Positions 24,500-34,563 of a stretch of DNA of 64,000 bases are shown piece after piece; positions within the stretch are counted from its first letter, which is position 1, and each line of letters starts with the position of its first letter. The stretch lies in contig NZ_VCLB01000009.1 in assembly GCF_005924265.1 (NCBI RefSeq), positions 1-64,000 of the forward strand, read 5' to 3'. The position numbers and the translations under genes were made by a program. This stretch comes from Martelella lutilitoris. Its GTDB lineage: Bacteria > Pseudomonadota > Alphaproteobacteria > Rhizobiales > Rhizobiaceae. A model generated the notes under the pieces. It was not told the origin of the DNA. It saw nothing but the letters and a program-made list of their open reading frames with translations, and did no database searches.

Positions 24500-26386
24500 A
24501 TGGCAGACCGCCAGAAAACCGTTTCAGCGGATTCAGCCAATCCGCTTCAGACCATCATCAATCTCTGGCCCTATATCTGGCCGTCCACCCGCCCGGACCT
24601 GAAGCGGCGCGTCGTCTATGCAACGATCGCCCTGGTGATCGCCAAGCTGATCCTGCTCATGGTCCCCTACTCCTTCAAATGGGCGACCAATGCGCTGACC
24701 GGCGAACTGGAGATCAACACCATCCTGCCGGCCTTCCTGTTCGGGGCGATCACGCTGGTGCTGTTCTACAATCTGGCCCGCATCGGCCAGCTCGGCTTCA
24801 ACCAGCTGCGCGACGCGCTCTTTGCCAGCGTCGGCCAATATGCCGTGCGCCAGCTCGCCCACCGCGTCTTCGTGCATATGCACCAACTGGCGCTGCGTTT
24901 CCATTTGTCGCGCAAGACCGGCGGGCTTTCCCGCATCATCGAGCGCGGCACCAAGGGCATCGAGACCATCGTCCGCTTCACCATTCTCGCCACCCTTCCA
25001 ACCGTGCTGGAATTCTTCCTGGTCGCGATAATCTTCTGGTGGGGCTATGGATTCGACTATCTGGCGATCACCGCCGTCACCGTCGTCCTCTATGTCTGGT
25101 TCACCATCAAGGCCAGCGACTGGCGCATCGCCATCCGTCGGCAGATGAACGAGAGCGACACAGACGCCAATACCAAGGCGGTCGATTCGCTACTCAACTA
25201 CGAAACCGTCAAATATTTCGGCAATGAGGAGATGGAGGCGCGTCGGTTCGACAGTTCCATGGCCCGGTACGAGGCGGCGGCAACGCGCATCTGGACCTCG
25301 CTCGGCTGGCTGAACTTCGGACAGGGCATCATCTTCGGCGCCGGCATGACGGTCATGATGGTGCTTTCCGCAATCGCGGTGAAGAACGGCACGCAGACCA
25401 TCGGCGATTTCGTCTTCGTCAACGCCATGCTGATCCAGCTCGCTATTCCGCTCAACTTCATCGGCTCGGTCTATCGCGAGATCCGCCAGGGACTGACCGA
25501 CATCGAGGAGATGTTCAACATCCTCGAGGTCGACCCGGAAGTCACCGACAAGGACGAGGCGCAAGACCTGCAGATCCGCCAGGGCGCAATCGCCTTCAAG
25601 GATGTGCACTTCGCCTATGACCCCGCGCGGCCGATCCTCAAAGGCGTCTCCTTCGAGGTGCCGGCCGGCAAGACGGTGGCGATCGTCGGGCCGACAGGCG
25701 CGGGCAAATCGACGATTTCACGTCTTCTGTTCCGCTTCTACGACGTCAACGAGGGCGCGATCACCATTGACGGCCAGGACCTGCGCGAGGTGCGCCAGCA
25801 TTCGCTCAGAGAGGCGATCGGAATGGTGCCGCAGGATACCGTGCTGTTCAACGACACGATCGCCTACAATATCCGCTACGGCCGAACCTCAGCGACCGAC
25901 GAGGAAGTCAATGCGGCGGCCGAGCTTGCCCAGGTGGGCGATTTCATCCGGCAGTTGCCCGAGGGTTTCGACACCCAGGTCGGCGAGCGCGGACTGAAGC
26001 TTTCGGGCGGCGAGAAGCAGCGCGTCGCCATCGCCCGCACGATCCTCAAGGCCCCGCCCATCCTCGTGCTCGACGAGGCAACCTCGGCGCTCGATACCCA
26101 TACCGAGCGCGAGATCCAGGCCGCCCTCGACGTCGTCTCGAAAAACCGCACGACGCTCGTGATCGCCCACCGGCTCTCCACCGTCATCGGCGCCGACGAG
26201 ATCATCGTCCTGAAGCGCGGCGAGATCGCCGAGCGCGGCACCCATGACGACCTGATCGCCATGAACGGCCTTTACGCGCAGATGTGGGAGCGCCAGCGCG
26301 AGGCGACGCTCGCCGAAGAACACCTGCGCGAGGTGCGCGAGAGCGACGACATGGGCGTGATCATGCGGCTCGACCCCGCCAACTGA
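24500..26386 (+). CDS. Atm1/HMT1-type ABC exporter (fused membrane and ATPase domains)
   Basis: A 628-residue half-transporter. Six membrane helices occupy ~35-330, opening with [22 protein letters not shown]-type sequence characteristic of Atm1 relatives. The ATPase domain has Walker [10 protein letters not shown] (~397-405), signature [14 protein letters not shown] and [17 protein letters not shown]. Bacterial Atm1 homologues export glutathione conjugates or metal-glutathione complexes and support iron-sulfur or metal homeostasis. ATG 24500 follows GGGGG; the open frame from 24428 overlaps the terminator hairpin and was not used. Confidence 0.9.
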   Translation: MADRQKTVSADSANPLQTIINLWPYIWPSTRPDLKRRVVYATIALVIAKLILLMVPYSFKWATNALTGELEINTILPAFLFGAITLVLFYNLARIGQLGFNQLRDALFASVGQYAVRQLAHRVFVHMHQLALRFHLSRKTGGLSRIIERGTKGIETIVRFTILATLPTVLEFFLVAIIFWWGYGFDYLAITAVTVVLYVWFTIKASDWRIAIRRQMNESDTDANTKAVDSLLNYETVKYFGNEEMEARRFDSSMARYEAAATRIWTSLGWLNFGQGIIFGAGMTVMMVLSAIAVKNGTQTIGDFVFVNAMLIQLAIPLNFIGSVYREIRQGLTDIEEMFNILEVDPEVTDKDEAQDLQIRQGAIAFKDVHFAYDPARPILKGVSFEVPAGKTVAIVGPTGAGKSTISRLLFRFYDVNEGAITIDGQDLREVRQHSLREAIGMVPQDTVLFNDTIAYNIRYGRTSATDEEVNAAAELAQVGDFIRQLPEGFDTQVGERGLKLSGGEKQRVAIARTILKAPPILVLDEATSALDTHTEREIQAALDVVSKNRTTLVIAHRLSTVIGADEIIVLKRGEIAERGTHDDLIAMNGLYAQMWERQREATLAEEHLREVRESDDMGVIMRLDPAN

Positions 26387-26499
26387 CCGGTAAAGCCCGC
26401 CTTGCGGACACCCATTTTCAACGCGAAGGGGAACCTGTAAGCTTCCCGCGCGTCAAACACTGTAGAAGCGCAATGCCGCGCCCGGAGCCAAGGATAAAG

Positions 26500-27198
26500 A
26501 TGACCGTTTTCGATTCGATCAGGAAGGCGATCGTACCCATCCACAAGGAGGGCTATCCCTTCATCGCGATCTTTCTCGTCGCGACGCTCATTCTCGGCTG
26601 GATCGCCGATCCACTGTTCTGGATCGGCCTCTTCGCCACGCTCTGGTGCGCCTATTTCTTCCGCGATCCCGAGCGCGTCGTGCCGCAGGATGACGACATT
26701 GTCATTTCGCCGGCAGACGGACGGGTCTCCTCCATCAGCGAGGAAATCCCGCCGCAAGAAATGGGACTTGGCGACGAGCCGATGCTACGCATCTGCGTGT
26801 TCATGAATGTGTTCAACTGCCATGTGAACCGTGCGCCCATGGCCGGCACGGTGCGGGGCATTCATTACCGCCCCGGCAAATTCCTCAATGCCGAGCTCGA
26901 CAAGGCAAGCGAGGACAATGAGCGCAACGGCGTGGTGCTCGACACAGCCCATGGCGCGATCGGCGTCGTCCAGATCGCTGGCCTTGTTGCCCGCCGCATC
27001 GTCTGCTTCGTCGAAAACGGCGATGTGGTCGACGCCGGCGAGCGTTTCGGCCTCATCCGCTTCGGCTCCAGGCTTGACGTCTACCTTCCCGCCGGCACGA
27101 CGCCGCGGGTAGCGGTCGGTCAGACGGCGACCGCCGGCGAGACGGTTCTGGCCGTTTTCGGAGACTTTGAACTGCCCGTGGTCGGACGGCGGATCTGA
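26500..27198 (+). CDS. psd: phosphatidylserine decarboxylase proenzyme, short type
   Basis: A 232-residue Psd of the short bacterial class. After two N-terminal membrane segments (~18-55) the sequence shows [40 protein letters not shown] and [11 protein letters not shown], where Ser of the FGS site is cleaved autocatalytically to give the pyruvoyl group. The enzyme makes phosphatidylethanolamine in the inner membrane. ATG 26500 follows AAGGATAAAG. The stop overlaps the pssA start by 1 base, so the pair is translationally coupled. Confidence 0.95.
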   Translation: MTVFDSIRKAIVPIHKEGYPFIAIFLVATLILGWIADPLFWIGLFATLWCAYFFRDPERVVPQDDDIVISPADGRVSSISEEIPPQEMGLGDEPMLRICVFMNVFNCHVNRAPMAGTVRGIHYRPGKFLNAELDKASEDNERNGVVLDTAHGAIGVVQIAGLVARRIVCFVENGDVVDAGERFGLIRFGSRLDVYLPAGTTPRVAVGQTATAGETVLAVFGDFELPVVGRRI

Positions 27199-28100
27199 TG
27201 GTGGAGAATGAGACTGACGGACCGAATGACGGTCCTCTCGCGACGCGGAAGAAAGCCGGCGCCGACCGGTCCGGCCGCGGACCGCGCCTGCGTGAAATTC
27301 CGCTGCGCCTGATTGTTCCCAACCTGGTGACCGTGCTGGCCATCTGCGCCGGGCTTTCCGGCATCAGGCAGGCGATCGACGGCAAGTTCACCGAAGCCGT
27401 GATGATGCTGCTGATCGCAGCCTTTCTCGACGGCATTGACGGCCGGCTGGCGCGGCTTTTGAAGGCATCCTCGAAATTCGGCGAGCAGATGGATTCGCTT
27501 GCCGATATCGTCAATTTCGGCATCGCGCCGGCGCTCGTTTCCTATATCTACCTGTTGAACGATGCCGGAACCCCCGGCTGGATCGCCGCCCTGCTCTATG
27601 CGATTGCCGCCGCGCTGCGCTTGGCACGTTTCAACGTGATGGCCGATCGCAAGCGCAAGGCCAGCTGGCAGGGCGAGTATTTCGTCGGCGTGCCCGCGCC
27701 TGCCGGGGCGATCATCGTGCTTCTTCCGGTCTATCTCGGCTTTCTCGGCATGGAGCCGAGCCGCGGCATCGCGCTCGCCGCCTCGCTCTATACCGTCCTC
27801 ATCGGCTTCCTCCTGATCAGCCGCCTGCCGGTCTGGTCGGGCAAGAGCCTCGGCCTCAACGTCCGGCGCGAATTCGCGCTGCCGATGATGCTGCTGGCCG
27901 TCCTCTCCGTTGCCCTCCTCGTCGCCTATACGTGGCACATGATGATTGCCGGCTCCGCGCTCTATCTTGCGGCCCTGCCGCTCGGCGCCCGCGCCTGGCA
28001 TTCGAAATACGGCACGCTGGTAATGGAGGAAGACGACGATGAGGATGACGAGGAGGATCCGGGTCATCCGCGCAAGAACCGGCTCGATCTCGATATCTGA
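27198..28100 (+). CDS. pssA: CDP-diacylglycerol-serine O-phosphatidyltransferase
   Basis: A 300-residue integral membrane enzyme. The CDP-alcohol phosphotransferase motif DG-x2-AR-x8-G-x3-D-x3-D is complete at D81-G82-A85-R86-G95-D99-D103. It has an N-terminal ~35-residue polar lead and a strongly acidic C-terminal stretch (EEDDDEDDEED). It makes phosphatidylserine, the substrate of the Psd encoded just upstream, so the two genes form the phosphatidylethanolamine pathway. The ATG overlaps the psd stop codon. Confidence 0.95.
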   Translation: MVENETDGPNDGPLATRKKAGADRSGRGPRLREIPLRLIVPNLVTVLAICAGLSGIRQAIDGKFTEAVMMLLIAAFLDGIDGRLARLLKASSKFGEQMDSLADIVNFGIAPALVSYIYLLNDAGTPGWIAALLYAIAAALRLARFNVMADRKRKASWQGEYFVGVPAPAGAIIVLLPVYLGFLGMEPSRGIALAASLYTVLIGFLLISRLPVWSGKSLGLNVRREFALPMMLLAVLSVALLVAYTWHMMIAGSALYLAALPLGARAWHSKYGTLVMEEDDDEDDEEDPGHPRKNRLDLDI

Positions 28101-28119
28101 CCTGTCGACCGCAGGCGCG

Positions 28120-28866
28120 TCAGAACAGATCCATCTGATCGCCCGGTCCCGTCTCCGGCTCGTCCGGCAGCAGCGCAGGCCCGATCGGCTCGATCAGTTC
28201 AGCGCCGAGATTGCGGGCGTTGCTGACCGCCTTTGAGACCGGAAAGGCCTCGAAGAAATCGTCCGGCGCCGGCTTCATCAGATCGGCCACATGGCGCGGC
28301 TCGAGCGTGCGGCAGTCAAGCCATCGTTCGAAGTCCTCCGGCATAATGACCACCGGCGAGCGGTCGTGCAGCTTCGCCACCACGCCGCTTGCCTGCGTGG
28401 TCAGGATCGTTCCGGTATCAAGCTCCGTGCCGTCCGCCCCCTGCCAGGGCGACATCAGCCCGGCAAAAGCGATGAGGCCGCCATGGCGCGGGCGGATCCA
28501 GTAGGGCTGGGCCGTGCCCCTGCCGCCCGCCTTGCGCCACTCGAAGAAGCCGCTTGCCGGCACCAGCGCGCGGAAATGGCGCATGGCGCCGCGAAAGGCC
28601 GGTTTTTCGGCCGCACTCTCCGAACGCGCATTGAAGAGGAGCGGAAAATCCCGGCCGTCCTTGACCCAGGCCGGAATAAGCCCCCAGCGCACCAGAAGCG
28701 CCCTTCGCCCCTCTCCGCCTCCGGTCAGTTCCGAGGCGTTGACCACCATCAGGATCGGTTGCGACGGCGCGATATTGTAGCGCGGCGGAAACGGCTCGAT
28801 CCCGGTCAGATCGAAAGCCGCCGCCGCCGTCTCAGGGCTTGTTATCAGTCCGAAACGTCCGCACAT
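28120..28866 (-). CDS. SRAP family protein (YedK/HMCES-like)
   Basis: A 248-residue SOS-response-associated peptidase-fold protein. It begins MCGRFG, so Cys2 becomes the N-terminal catalytic residue; the other family landmarks are PPRYNIAPSQP, NARSE, PASGFFEWR and KLHDRSPVVI. Family members form a stable thiazolidine crosslink with abasic sites in single-stranded DNA and protect them. The start must be ATG 28866; a GTG 6 bases earlier would bury the cysteine. It is convergent with pssA and divergent from the Nudix gene. Confidence 0.93.
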   Translation of the reverse strand: MCGRFGLITSPETAAAAFDLTGIEPFPPRYNIAPSQPILMVVNASELTGGGEGRRALLVRWGLIPAWVKDGRDFPLLFNARSESAAEKPAFRGAMRHFRALVPASGFFEWRKAGGRGTAQPYWIRPRHGGLIAFAGLMSPWQGADGTELDTGTILTTQASGVVAKLHDRSPVVIMPEDFERWLDCRTLEPRHVADLMKPAPDDFFEAFPVSKAVSNARNLGAELIEPIGPALLPDEPETGPGDQMDLF

Positions 28867-28931
28867 TCCCACTAGATTTCATCTTGCGCGGCGGATGACA
28901 AGCTCCGTGCGCGCATGCCGGAAGGACTATC

Positions 28932-29348
28932 ATGACCGTTTCCCCCAGACCCGCCTCCTCCGTAATCGTCAGACGCGGCGAAAAATTCCTGCTCGTGCGC
29001 CGGGCCAACCCGCCGGCACAGGCGATGTATGCCTTTCCCGGCGGCAAGGCCGAAGAGGGAGAAACGGCCGAACAGGCCGCGATCCGCGAGCTTGCCGAGG
29101 AAACAGGGCTTGTTGCCGCGTCCGCCCGGCTGTTCGCCGTCTATGACCTGATCGACCGCGACGACAGCGGAGAAATCGCCAGCTTCTTCCGGCTCAGCGT
29201 GTTTCAGGCGGATGTCGACGGAGAAGCCGTTGCGGCGGCCGCGGACGATGCCGACGATCTCGGCTGGTACGCGCTCGAGGAAATTCGGGCCATGAATGTG
29301 CCGACCAGCGTGCTCGAATGCGCCGAAAGGCTCGGTCGCCCGGGCTGA
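28932..29348 (+). CDS. Nudix hydrolase
   Basis: A 138-residue Nudix-fold protein. The Nudix box runs from G37 to ~L60 (GGKAEEGETAEQ ... RELAEETGL) with the catalytic R-E-x2-E-E intact. The substrate is a nucleoside diphosphate linked to another group, but cannot be named; the short, single-domain form resembles MutT/ADP-ribose pyrophosphatase-like housecleaning enzymes. It is divergent from the SRAP gene with 65 bases between the starts. Confidence 0.9.
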   Translation: MTVSPRPASSVIVRRGEKFLLVRRANPPAQAMYAFPGGKAEEGETAEQAAIRELAEETGLVAASARLFAVYDLIDRDDSGEIASFFRLSVFQADVDGEAVAAAADDADDLGWYALEEIRAMNVPTSVLECAERLGRPG

Positions 29349-29509
29349 GAGTGTGGCAGCTGCGACACATCGGCGGTACAAGAAACACGGACCGCCCCTG
29401 ACGTTAACCGGCTGTTCACTTTTTATGGCAGTGCCGCTGACAGACCGGGTAAAATGTTGATACGATAGTGCCGGAACGACCAAGAACGAGAAGCCAGCAA
29501 GGAACCGAG

Positions 29510-29767
29510 ATGAAGCCGAATGCCAATGAAATCGACGACATGATCGTGCGGGAAAAGATGCAGGCGGCTCTCGAATACCAGAACGAAGCTTGGGCCGACG
29601 GCGTTGCCGACGGCATCGAACCCGAAATCATCGCCGATGCGGCGCTCGCGCTTGCCATGCGCGAAACCGTGCGGATGATCGGCGAGGAAGGCGCGGAGGC
29701 GATGCTGGAATCGCTGCGCGAACGGATGCTCGCCGGCGAGTTCTCCCCTGAGCGCATCCTGCAGTAA
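29510..29767 (+). CDS. conserved small hypothetical protein
   Basis: An 85-residue, acidic, largely helical protein (MKPNANEIDDMIVREKMQ ... ERMLAGEFSPERILQ). No domain with known function is recognised, and no signal peptide or membrane segment is seen. AAGGA lies 8 bases before ATG 29510. It lies between the Nudix and ygfZ genes on the same strand. Confidence 0.7.
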   Translation: MKPNANEIDDMIVREKMQAALEYQNEAWADGVADGIEPEIIADAALALAMRETVRMIGEEGAEAMLESLRERMLAGEFSPERILQ

Positions 29768-29872
29768 TCCCGGCCTGCCGACCGAACGCTCCTCCCCGCA
29801 TTGACGAATGCCGCTTCGCGCGTGACAAATCGGGTCGCGATTCGATCCGCGCCGCGCATGAAAGGGACGACC

Positions 29873-30712
29873 ATGGCATTGATCCACCTTCCGGACAGAG
29901 CCTTCATCACGCTTGAGGGCGAAGACGCCGAAGCGTTTCTGCAGAACCTGATCACAACCAATATCGAGGGGCTTGCCCCCGGCGAGGCCTGGCCCGGCGC
30001 GCTGTTGACGCCGCAGGGCAAGATCATGTTCGATTTTCTGATCGCGCGATGCCCAAACGGCTTTCTGATCGAGACCCATGCCGCGGACCAGGCCGCGCTT
30101 GCGAAGCGGCTGATGCTCTACAAGCTGCGCGCCAAGGTGACGATCGGCACGCCCGACCATGACGGCGTCACGATTCTGGTGAACGAGGAGACTGTTTTCG
30201 AGGGCGCGACCACCGACAAACGCTTCTCAGCTTCCGATATCGCGCTTTACCGTCTGCCCGGACGCCTGGACGACGCGGCAGACGATGCCGACGCCTATAC
30301 CGCTTTGCGGATCGAAGCTGGCGCTGCGGAAATGCATGCGGATTTTGCCGCCGAAGACGCGTTTCCGCACGACGTGCTGTTCGACAAGAACGGCGGCCTC
30401 AACTTCCGCAAGGGCTGCTATGTCGGCCAGGAGGTCGTCTCGCGCATGCAGCATCGCGGCACGGCGCGGCGAAGACTCGTGCGGCTGGAGGCGTCCGAAC
30501 CCTTCAACACGGATCAGGGCGCGGTCGAGGCGGGCGGCAAGAGCGCCGGCAGCCTCGGCTCGGTCAGCGGACACGCCGCCATGGCGATCGTGCGCATCGA
30601 CCGGATCGCCTCGGCTGCCGGTGATGTCAGCGTCGGCGGCATGCCGGTCAGCGTCACGCCCTATGCTTGGAGCGGCGTATCGCTCGAGCCGACCGGCGCG
30701 GAGCCCGAGTAG
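29873..30712 (+). CDS. ygfZ: YgfZ/GcvT-like folate-binding iron-sulfur maintenance protein
   Basis: A 279-residue protein of the YgfZ (IBA57) family. The diagnostic motif KGCYVGQEVVSRMQHRG is present, with its cysteine. It opens ALIHLPDRAFITLEGEDAEAFLQNLIT. The family binds folate and supports maturation or repair of certain iron-sulfur enzymes. ATG 29873 follows AAAGGGACG; an earlier start at 29801 has no site. The next gene starts 3 bases after the stop, so a multi-gene transcript is likely. Confidence 0.93.
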   Translation: MALIHLPDRAFITLEGEDAEAFLQNLITTNIEGLAPGEAWPGALLTPQGKIMFDFLIARCPNGFLIETHAADQAALAKRLMLYKLRAKVTIGTPDHDGVTILVNEETVFEGATTDKRFSASDIALYRLPGRLDDAADDADAYTALRIEAGAAEMHADFAAEDAFPHDVLFDKNGGLNFRKGCYVGQEVVSRMQHRGTARRRLVRLEASEPFNTDQGAVEAGGKSAGSLGSVSGHAAMAIVRIDRIASAAGDVSVGGMPVSVTPYAWSGVSLEPTGAEPE

Positions 30713-30714
30713 CC

Positions 30715-31344
30715 ATGGCGAAGACCGATGCCCGGGCCTGGCAGCGCATGCTGTCCGGCCGCCGCCTGGACCTGCTCGATCCCTCCCCGCTTGACGTCGA
30801 AATATCCGACATCGCCCACGGGCTTGCCCGCGTTGCCCGCTGGAACGGCCAGACCGTCGGGGCCCACGCCTATTCCGTCGCCCAGCACAGCCTGGTGGTC
30901 GAGACCATCTTCGTGCACTGCCACAAGGCAAGCCCCGAAGACTGCCAGATGGCGCTTCTGCATGATGCGCCCGAATATGTGATCGGCGACATGATCTCTC
31001 CGTTCAAAGCGGTTGTCGGCGGCGGCTACAAGAGCGTTGAAAAGCGGCTGGAGGCGGCCGTTCACCTGCGCTTCGGGCTGCCGCCGCATCCCTCACGGAC
31101 GCTGAAGGCGCGCATCAAGGCTGCCGACCGCATCGCCGCCTATTTCGAGGCGATCACCCTCGCCGGCTTTTCGCGCGCCGAGGCCAAGCGCTTTTTCGGC
31201 GAGCCCAACGGCGTGTCGATCGAGATGCTCGCAATCGAGCCGATGGCGACGACCGATGCCCAGACGCGCTTTCTGGCGCGGTTCTCCGAGATCGAGGCCG
31301 AGCGCGCCAGCCGGGAAGCGTCGGCGAAGGGGAATGGCGGATGA
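30715..31344 (+). CDS. HD-domain nucleotidase-like protein (YfbR type)
   Basis: A 209-residue HD-superfamily protein. Metal ligands are H58 (AQHSLVVE), H83 and D84 (LLHDAPEYVIGD), followed by a further Asp around AADRIAAYFEA. The layout resembles YfbR, a 5'-deoxynucleotidase, but the exact substrate is inferred. It starts 3 bases after ygfZ and its stop overlaps the start of the phosphatase-like gene by 4 bases (ATGA). Confidence 0.85.
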   Translation: MAKTDARAWQRMLSGRRLDLLDPSPLDVEISDIAHGLARVARWNGQTVGAHAYSVAQHSLVVETIFVHCHKASPEDCQMALLHDAPEYVIGDMISPFKAVVGGGYKSVEKRLEAAVHLRFGLPPHPSRTLKARIKAADRIAAYFEAITLAGFSRAEAKRFFGEPNGVSIEMLAIEPMATTDAQTRFLARFSEIEAERASREASAKGNGG

Positions 31345-31901
31345 GCGCGGCAATCGTGGTTAGCCCGCTGGCGCGCATCGGCGAGATGGCCGCCCGCCAC
31401 AAATGCCGGTCGATGCTGTCGCTGATGGCGAACGGCCATGATTTCTCGCGACCGGGCGTAATCGATCCAGCCCGGCACCTGACGCTGCGGATGAACGATA
31501 TCGCCTTTGCCGGCAGCGGCAAGCTGGTTGCGCCGGAGGCCTTTCACGTCGAAGAGATTATCCGCTTTGCCCGGGCCGCCGACGGACCCATGCTCGTTCA
31601 CTGCTGGATGGGCGTATCCCGCTCTCCCGCCGCGGCGTTGATCGCGGCGCTTGCCCGCACGCCTGTGCTCGATGATCGTGCGTTGGCAAAGGCGCTGAGG
31701 GCAGCATCGCCCTTTGCCACGCCGAATGCGCGTCTCATTGCCCTCGGCGACGAAGCGCTCGACCGGAAAGGGCGTCTTGCCGAAGCGGTCAGGGCGATCG
31801 GGCGCGGACGCGACTGCCAGCTGAACCTGCCCTTCGTGCTGGAACCGCAGCGGCTTTTCGATGACGGTGGCGATGTTGCAGCGACGCTCAAGTTTTCGTA
31901 G
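31341..31901 (+). CDS. tyrosine/dual-specificity phosphatase-like protein
   Basis: A 186-residue protein with the P-loop HCWMGVSRS (H87, C88, R94), the HCX5R motif of cysteine-based phosphatases. A general-acid Asp could be D53 in RMNDIAF. It may dephosphorylate a protein, nucleotide or phospho-sugar; the family is annotated as protein tyrosine phosphatase-like in rhizobia. The ATG overlaps the preceding gene's stop. Confidence 0.86.
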   Translation: MSAAIVVSPLARIGEMAARHKCRSMLSLMANGHDFSRPGVIDPARHLTLRMNDIAFAGSGKLVAPEAFHVEEIIRFARAADGPMLVHCWMGVSRSPAAALIAALARTPVLDDRALAKALRAASPFATPNARLIALGDEALDRKGRLAEAVRAIGRGRDCQLNLPFVLEPQRLFDDGGDVAATLKFS

Positions 31902-31974
31902 CATGGACTTGCGCTTAAACCGCCCTAGCTAGACAGAAAACAAACCTCGAATTTCCAAAGACAAGGCCTTTTCA

Positions 31975-32883
31975 ATGGACAGTATCGAGCAGCAGGTCGG
32001 AGAACTCGTCAAGAGCTCCGGAGATTTCGCCAACGCAATGTGGGCGCTGGTCATCACCTACACATTTTCGGTTCTGGGCGCGGTCATCCTCCTGATCGTC
32101 GGCTGGATCATCGCGGCAATCACCCAGCGATCAATCAAGAACGCATTCCTCAAATTTGAGAATGTCGACCGAACCCTGGCGGGGTTCTTCGGCAATATCG
32201 CCCGTTACGGCATCTTGACCATCGTCATTATCATGGTGCTCGGCCAGTTCGGCGTGCAGACGGCGTCCATCCTCGCCGCTCTCGGCGCTGCCGGCCTGGC
32301 CATCGGTCTCGCCCTGCAGGGAACGCTGCAGAATATCGCGGCGGGCATCATGCTTCTCGTGCTGCGTCCCTTCCGAGTCGGCGAATATATCAGCACCGGC
32401 TCGATCGACGGCACGGTTCAGGAGGTCGGCCTGTTCGCCACCGAACTGAAGACCTTTGACGGCCTCTTCCGTCTGGCGCCCAACTCGACGCTCTGGAATG
32501 TCTCGATCACCAATTATTCGCGCGTTACCCAGCGCATGCATGAGCTTGCCATCGGTATCGGCTATGACGACGACCTGAAGAAGGCGATCGAGATCCTGCT
32601 GGATCTGGCCAGGAACAATGAAAACGTTCTTGCCGATCCCGAGCCCTACGCCTTCGTCAAGGAACTCGGCGACAGCGCCGTTGTCGTCGCGATGCGCTAC
32701 TGGGCGCCCGGCTCCGTGTGGTGGAAGACGACGCATATCATGACCCGCGATGCCAAGCTCGCCTTCGACGAGGCCGGCATTTCCATTCCCTTCCCGCAGG
32801 TCACGCTGTCGACTCTGGACGGCGACGAACAGCTCCTCGAAAAAGGGGACGAGGCCGCAGACAAACCGGCGGAGAAGAGCTAG
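31975..32883 (+). CDS. mscS: small-conductance mechanosensitive channel (MscS family)
   Basis: A 302-residue channel with three membrane segments: ~22-48 (ALVITYTFSVLGAVILLIVGWI), ~75-95 and the pore helix near ~100-120 (ASILAALGAAGLAIGLALQG, Gly/Ala-rich as in MscS TM3). The beta domain follows (LRPFRVGEYISTGSIDGTV), then the C-terminal vestibule. It opens on hypo-osmotic shock and releases solutes. It starts 73 bases after the phosphatase gene and ends in a clear terminator. Confidence 0.95.
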   Translation: MDSIEQQVGELVKSSGDFANAMWALVITYTFSVLGAVILLIVGWIIAAITQRSIKNAFLKFENVDRTLAGFFGNIARYGILTIVIIMVLGQFGVQTASILAALGAAGLAIGLALQGTLQNIAAGIMLLVLRPFRVGEYISTGSIDGTVQEVGLFATELKTFDGLFRLAPNSTLWNVSITNYSRVTQRMHELAIGIGYDDDLKKAIEILLDLARNNENVLADPEPYAFVKELGDSAVVVAMRYWAPGSVWWKTTHIMTRDAKLAFDEAGISIPFPQVTLSTLDGDEQLLEKGDEAADKPAEKS

Positions 32884-32899
32884 GATCAGGAACAAAGTT

Positions 32900-32925
32900 G
32901 CCGGCCTCGCGCCGGCTTCTTTTTT
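32900..32925 (+). terminator. rho-independent terminator after mscS
   Basis: Hairpin GCCGGC / GCCGGC with a CTCGC loop, then TTCTTTTTT. It closes the ygfZ-to-mscS run. Confidence 0.9.
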
Positions 32926-32948
32926 GATCCTTCACGCCGGAGCCTGTC

Positions 32949-33797
32949 ATGAAGATTGCCGCACTCAACATCTATCCGCTGAAAAGCGCGCGCGCGATCG
33001 CGCTTGAGGAAAGCCCGTGCGGCCCGTCGGGACTTGTCGGCGACAGGACTGCGATGATCACGGACGCCGCCGGTCGGTTCATTACCCAGCGCGACATGCC
33101 GGCGCTGGCCCGGCTTTCCGCTGTCCGTCAGGACGACGGGCTGGTGCTCGCGATGGACGGCTACAAGCCGATTTTTGCTGCTCCGCGCCATGCCGACAGG
33201 CTTGATGTCACCGTGTGGAAGGACACGGTCAATGCCGCAACCACATCGGACGAGGTCGATGCGACATTGTCGGACTGGTTCGGCCGGCCTGTTCGCCTGG
33301 CCTTCTTTGACGATTCTGCAAGCCGCGTCGCGAGCCGCGACTGGGTGGAGCAGGATACGCCCGTTTCCTTCGCCGACGGCTTCCAGCTTCTGGTGACCAC
33401 CACCGGCTCGCTTGCAGCGCTCAATGCCGATCTTGAAGCCCATGGCGCGGAGCCGGTCGGCATGGAGCGCTTCCGACCGAATATCGTGCTCGACTGCGCG
33501 GAACCCTGGGCGGAGGACGGCTGGACCGGTATCCAAATTGCCGGAATCCGGTTCGACTTCGTCAAACCCTGCGCCCGCTGCATCATGACCACGCAGGACC
33601 AAGCGACCGGATCGCGCGACGGCGCCAATCCTCTGCCGGCAATGGGGCGCATCCGCATGTCGGCGGATCGCCGGGTGCCCGGTCCGCTCTTCGGCTGGAA
33701 CGCCGTGCCGCGCGGCGAAGGTCTTCTGCGGATCGGCGACGCGGTGGAAATTACCGGAACGCGGGACGAAAGCTGGCCGCTGAAGCGGCGGGGTTGA
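32949..33797 (+). CDS. MOSC domain protein
   Basis: A 282-residue protein with an N-terminal MOSC_N beta-barrel (KIAALNIYPLKSARAIALEE ... GLVGDRTAMITD ... FITQRD) and a C-terminal MOSC domain (RFRPNIVLDCAEPWAEDGW). The motif KPCARCIMTT holds the conserved cysteine that ligates molybdenum cofactor in mARC/YcbX-type enzymes. It may reduce N-hydroxylated compounds with a separate electron donor, which is not encoded nearby. It follows the mscS terminator and converges with recO. Confidence 0.9.
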   Translation: MKIAALNIYPLKSARAIALEESPCGPSGLVGDRTAMITDAAGRFITQRDMPALARLSAVRQDDGLVLAMDGYKPIFAAPRHADRLDVTVWKDTVNAATTSDEVDATLSDWFGRPVRLAFFDDSASRVASRDWVEQDTPVSFADGFQLLVTTTGSLAALNADLEAHGAEPVGMERFRPNIVLDCAEPWAEDGWTGIQIAGIRFDFVKPCARCIMTTQDQATGSRDGANPLPAMGRIRMSADRRVPGPLFGWNAVPRGEGLLRIGDAVEITGTRDESWPLKRRG

Positions 33798-33800
33798 ACG

Positions 33801-34544
33801 TCAGGCCGTTTCCTGCTTCTCCAGCGCCCTCAGGGTTGCCGCGATGAAACTGTCGCGGGCGCTGTCCGGCCTGATCCCGCGCGGCTCGTAGACGTGGCGA
33901 TCGAGAAAGAAGCCGGTCAGGCGAAAACCCGCCGCCAGCCCTGCAGGATCGGCGGCCTCGTTGATGTCTGCCCTCAAGAAGTCCGGCAGCGACAGCATCC
34001 GGTCGGCATAGGGCGCGCCGGCATCCCGCGAGACCGCCCTGCCCGACTTCGGCGACACATAGACAAGATCGACCACGGAACCGTTTGCGGCGCAGCGCGC
34101 CAGATCAAGCCCGAAGCCGAGCTCGTTCAGGAGCGCCAGTTCGAAACGAACATAGAGCTCGCCCGCCGAGACGGGGTCATCCAGGTTCGCGATGATCACT
34201 TCGACGGCTTCGCAGAGATGGCGATGCGGGTCGCGTTCCGGCAGGAGTCGCAGAAGGGCCGCCATGGCGCGCAAGCCGTGGAGCGCGGTTGCCGATTGCA
34301 TCAGAATGCCGGCGCGCTGGCTGAGCGGTTCCACGCGGAATTCGCCGAGATGTTCGGAGAGCCTGGCCCGCCAGGTGAGCGAAACCCGGTTTCCCGGCTG
34401 CAGCACCGGACGCATGGCGCGGGAACGACCGCCGCGCACGAGCCCCAGATGGCGTCCATGGGCAAGCGTCATCACCTCGGCGATGGCGCTTGTCTCGCCA
34501 TGGCGGCGCATGCCCAGAACTATGCCCTCGTCCTGCCACTCCAT
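33801..34544 (-). CDS. recO: DNA repair protein RecO
   Basis: A 247-residue RecO. The N-terminal OB fold starts [21 protein letters not shown], and the helical C-terminal part contains [19 protein letters not shown]. It loads RecA with RecR at single-stranded gaps. The gene is last in the acpS-lepB-rnc-era-recO run; its start is 19 bases after the era stop. Confidence 0.94.
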   Translation of the reverse strand: MEWQDEGIVLGMRRHGETSAIAEVMTLAHGRHLGLVRGGRSRAMRPVLQPGNRVSLTWRARLSEHLGEFRVEPLSQRAGILMQSATALHGLRAMAALLRLLPERDPHRHLCEAVEVIIANLDDPVSAGELYVRFELALLNELGFGLDLARCAANGSVVDLVYVSPKSGRAVSRDAGAPYADRMLSLPDFLRADINEAADPAGLAAGFRLTGFFLDRHVYEPRGIRPDSARDSFIAATLRALEKQETA

Positions 34545-34563
34545 CGCTCACATCATCCGACGT

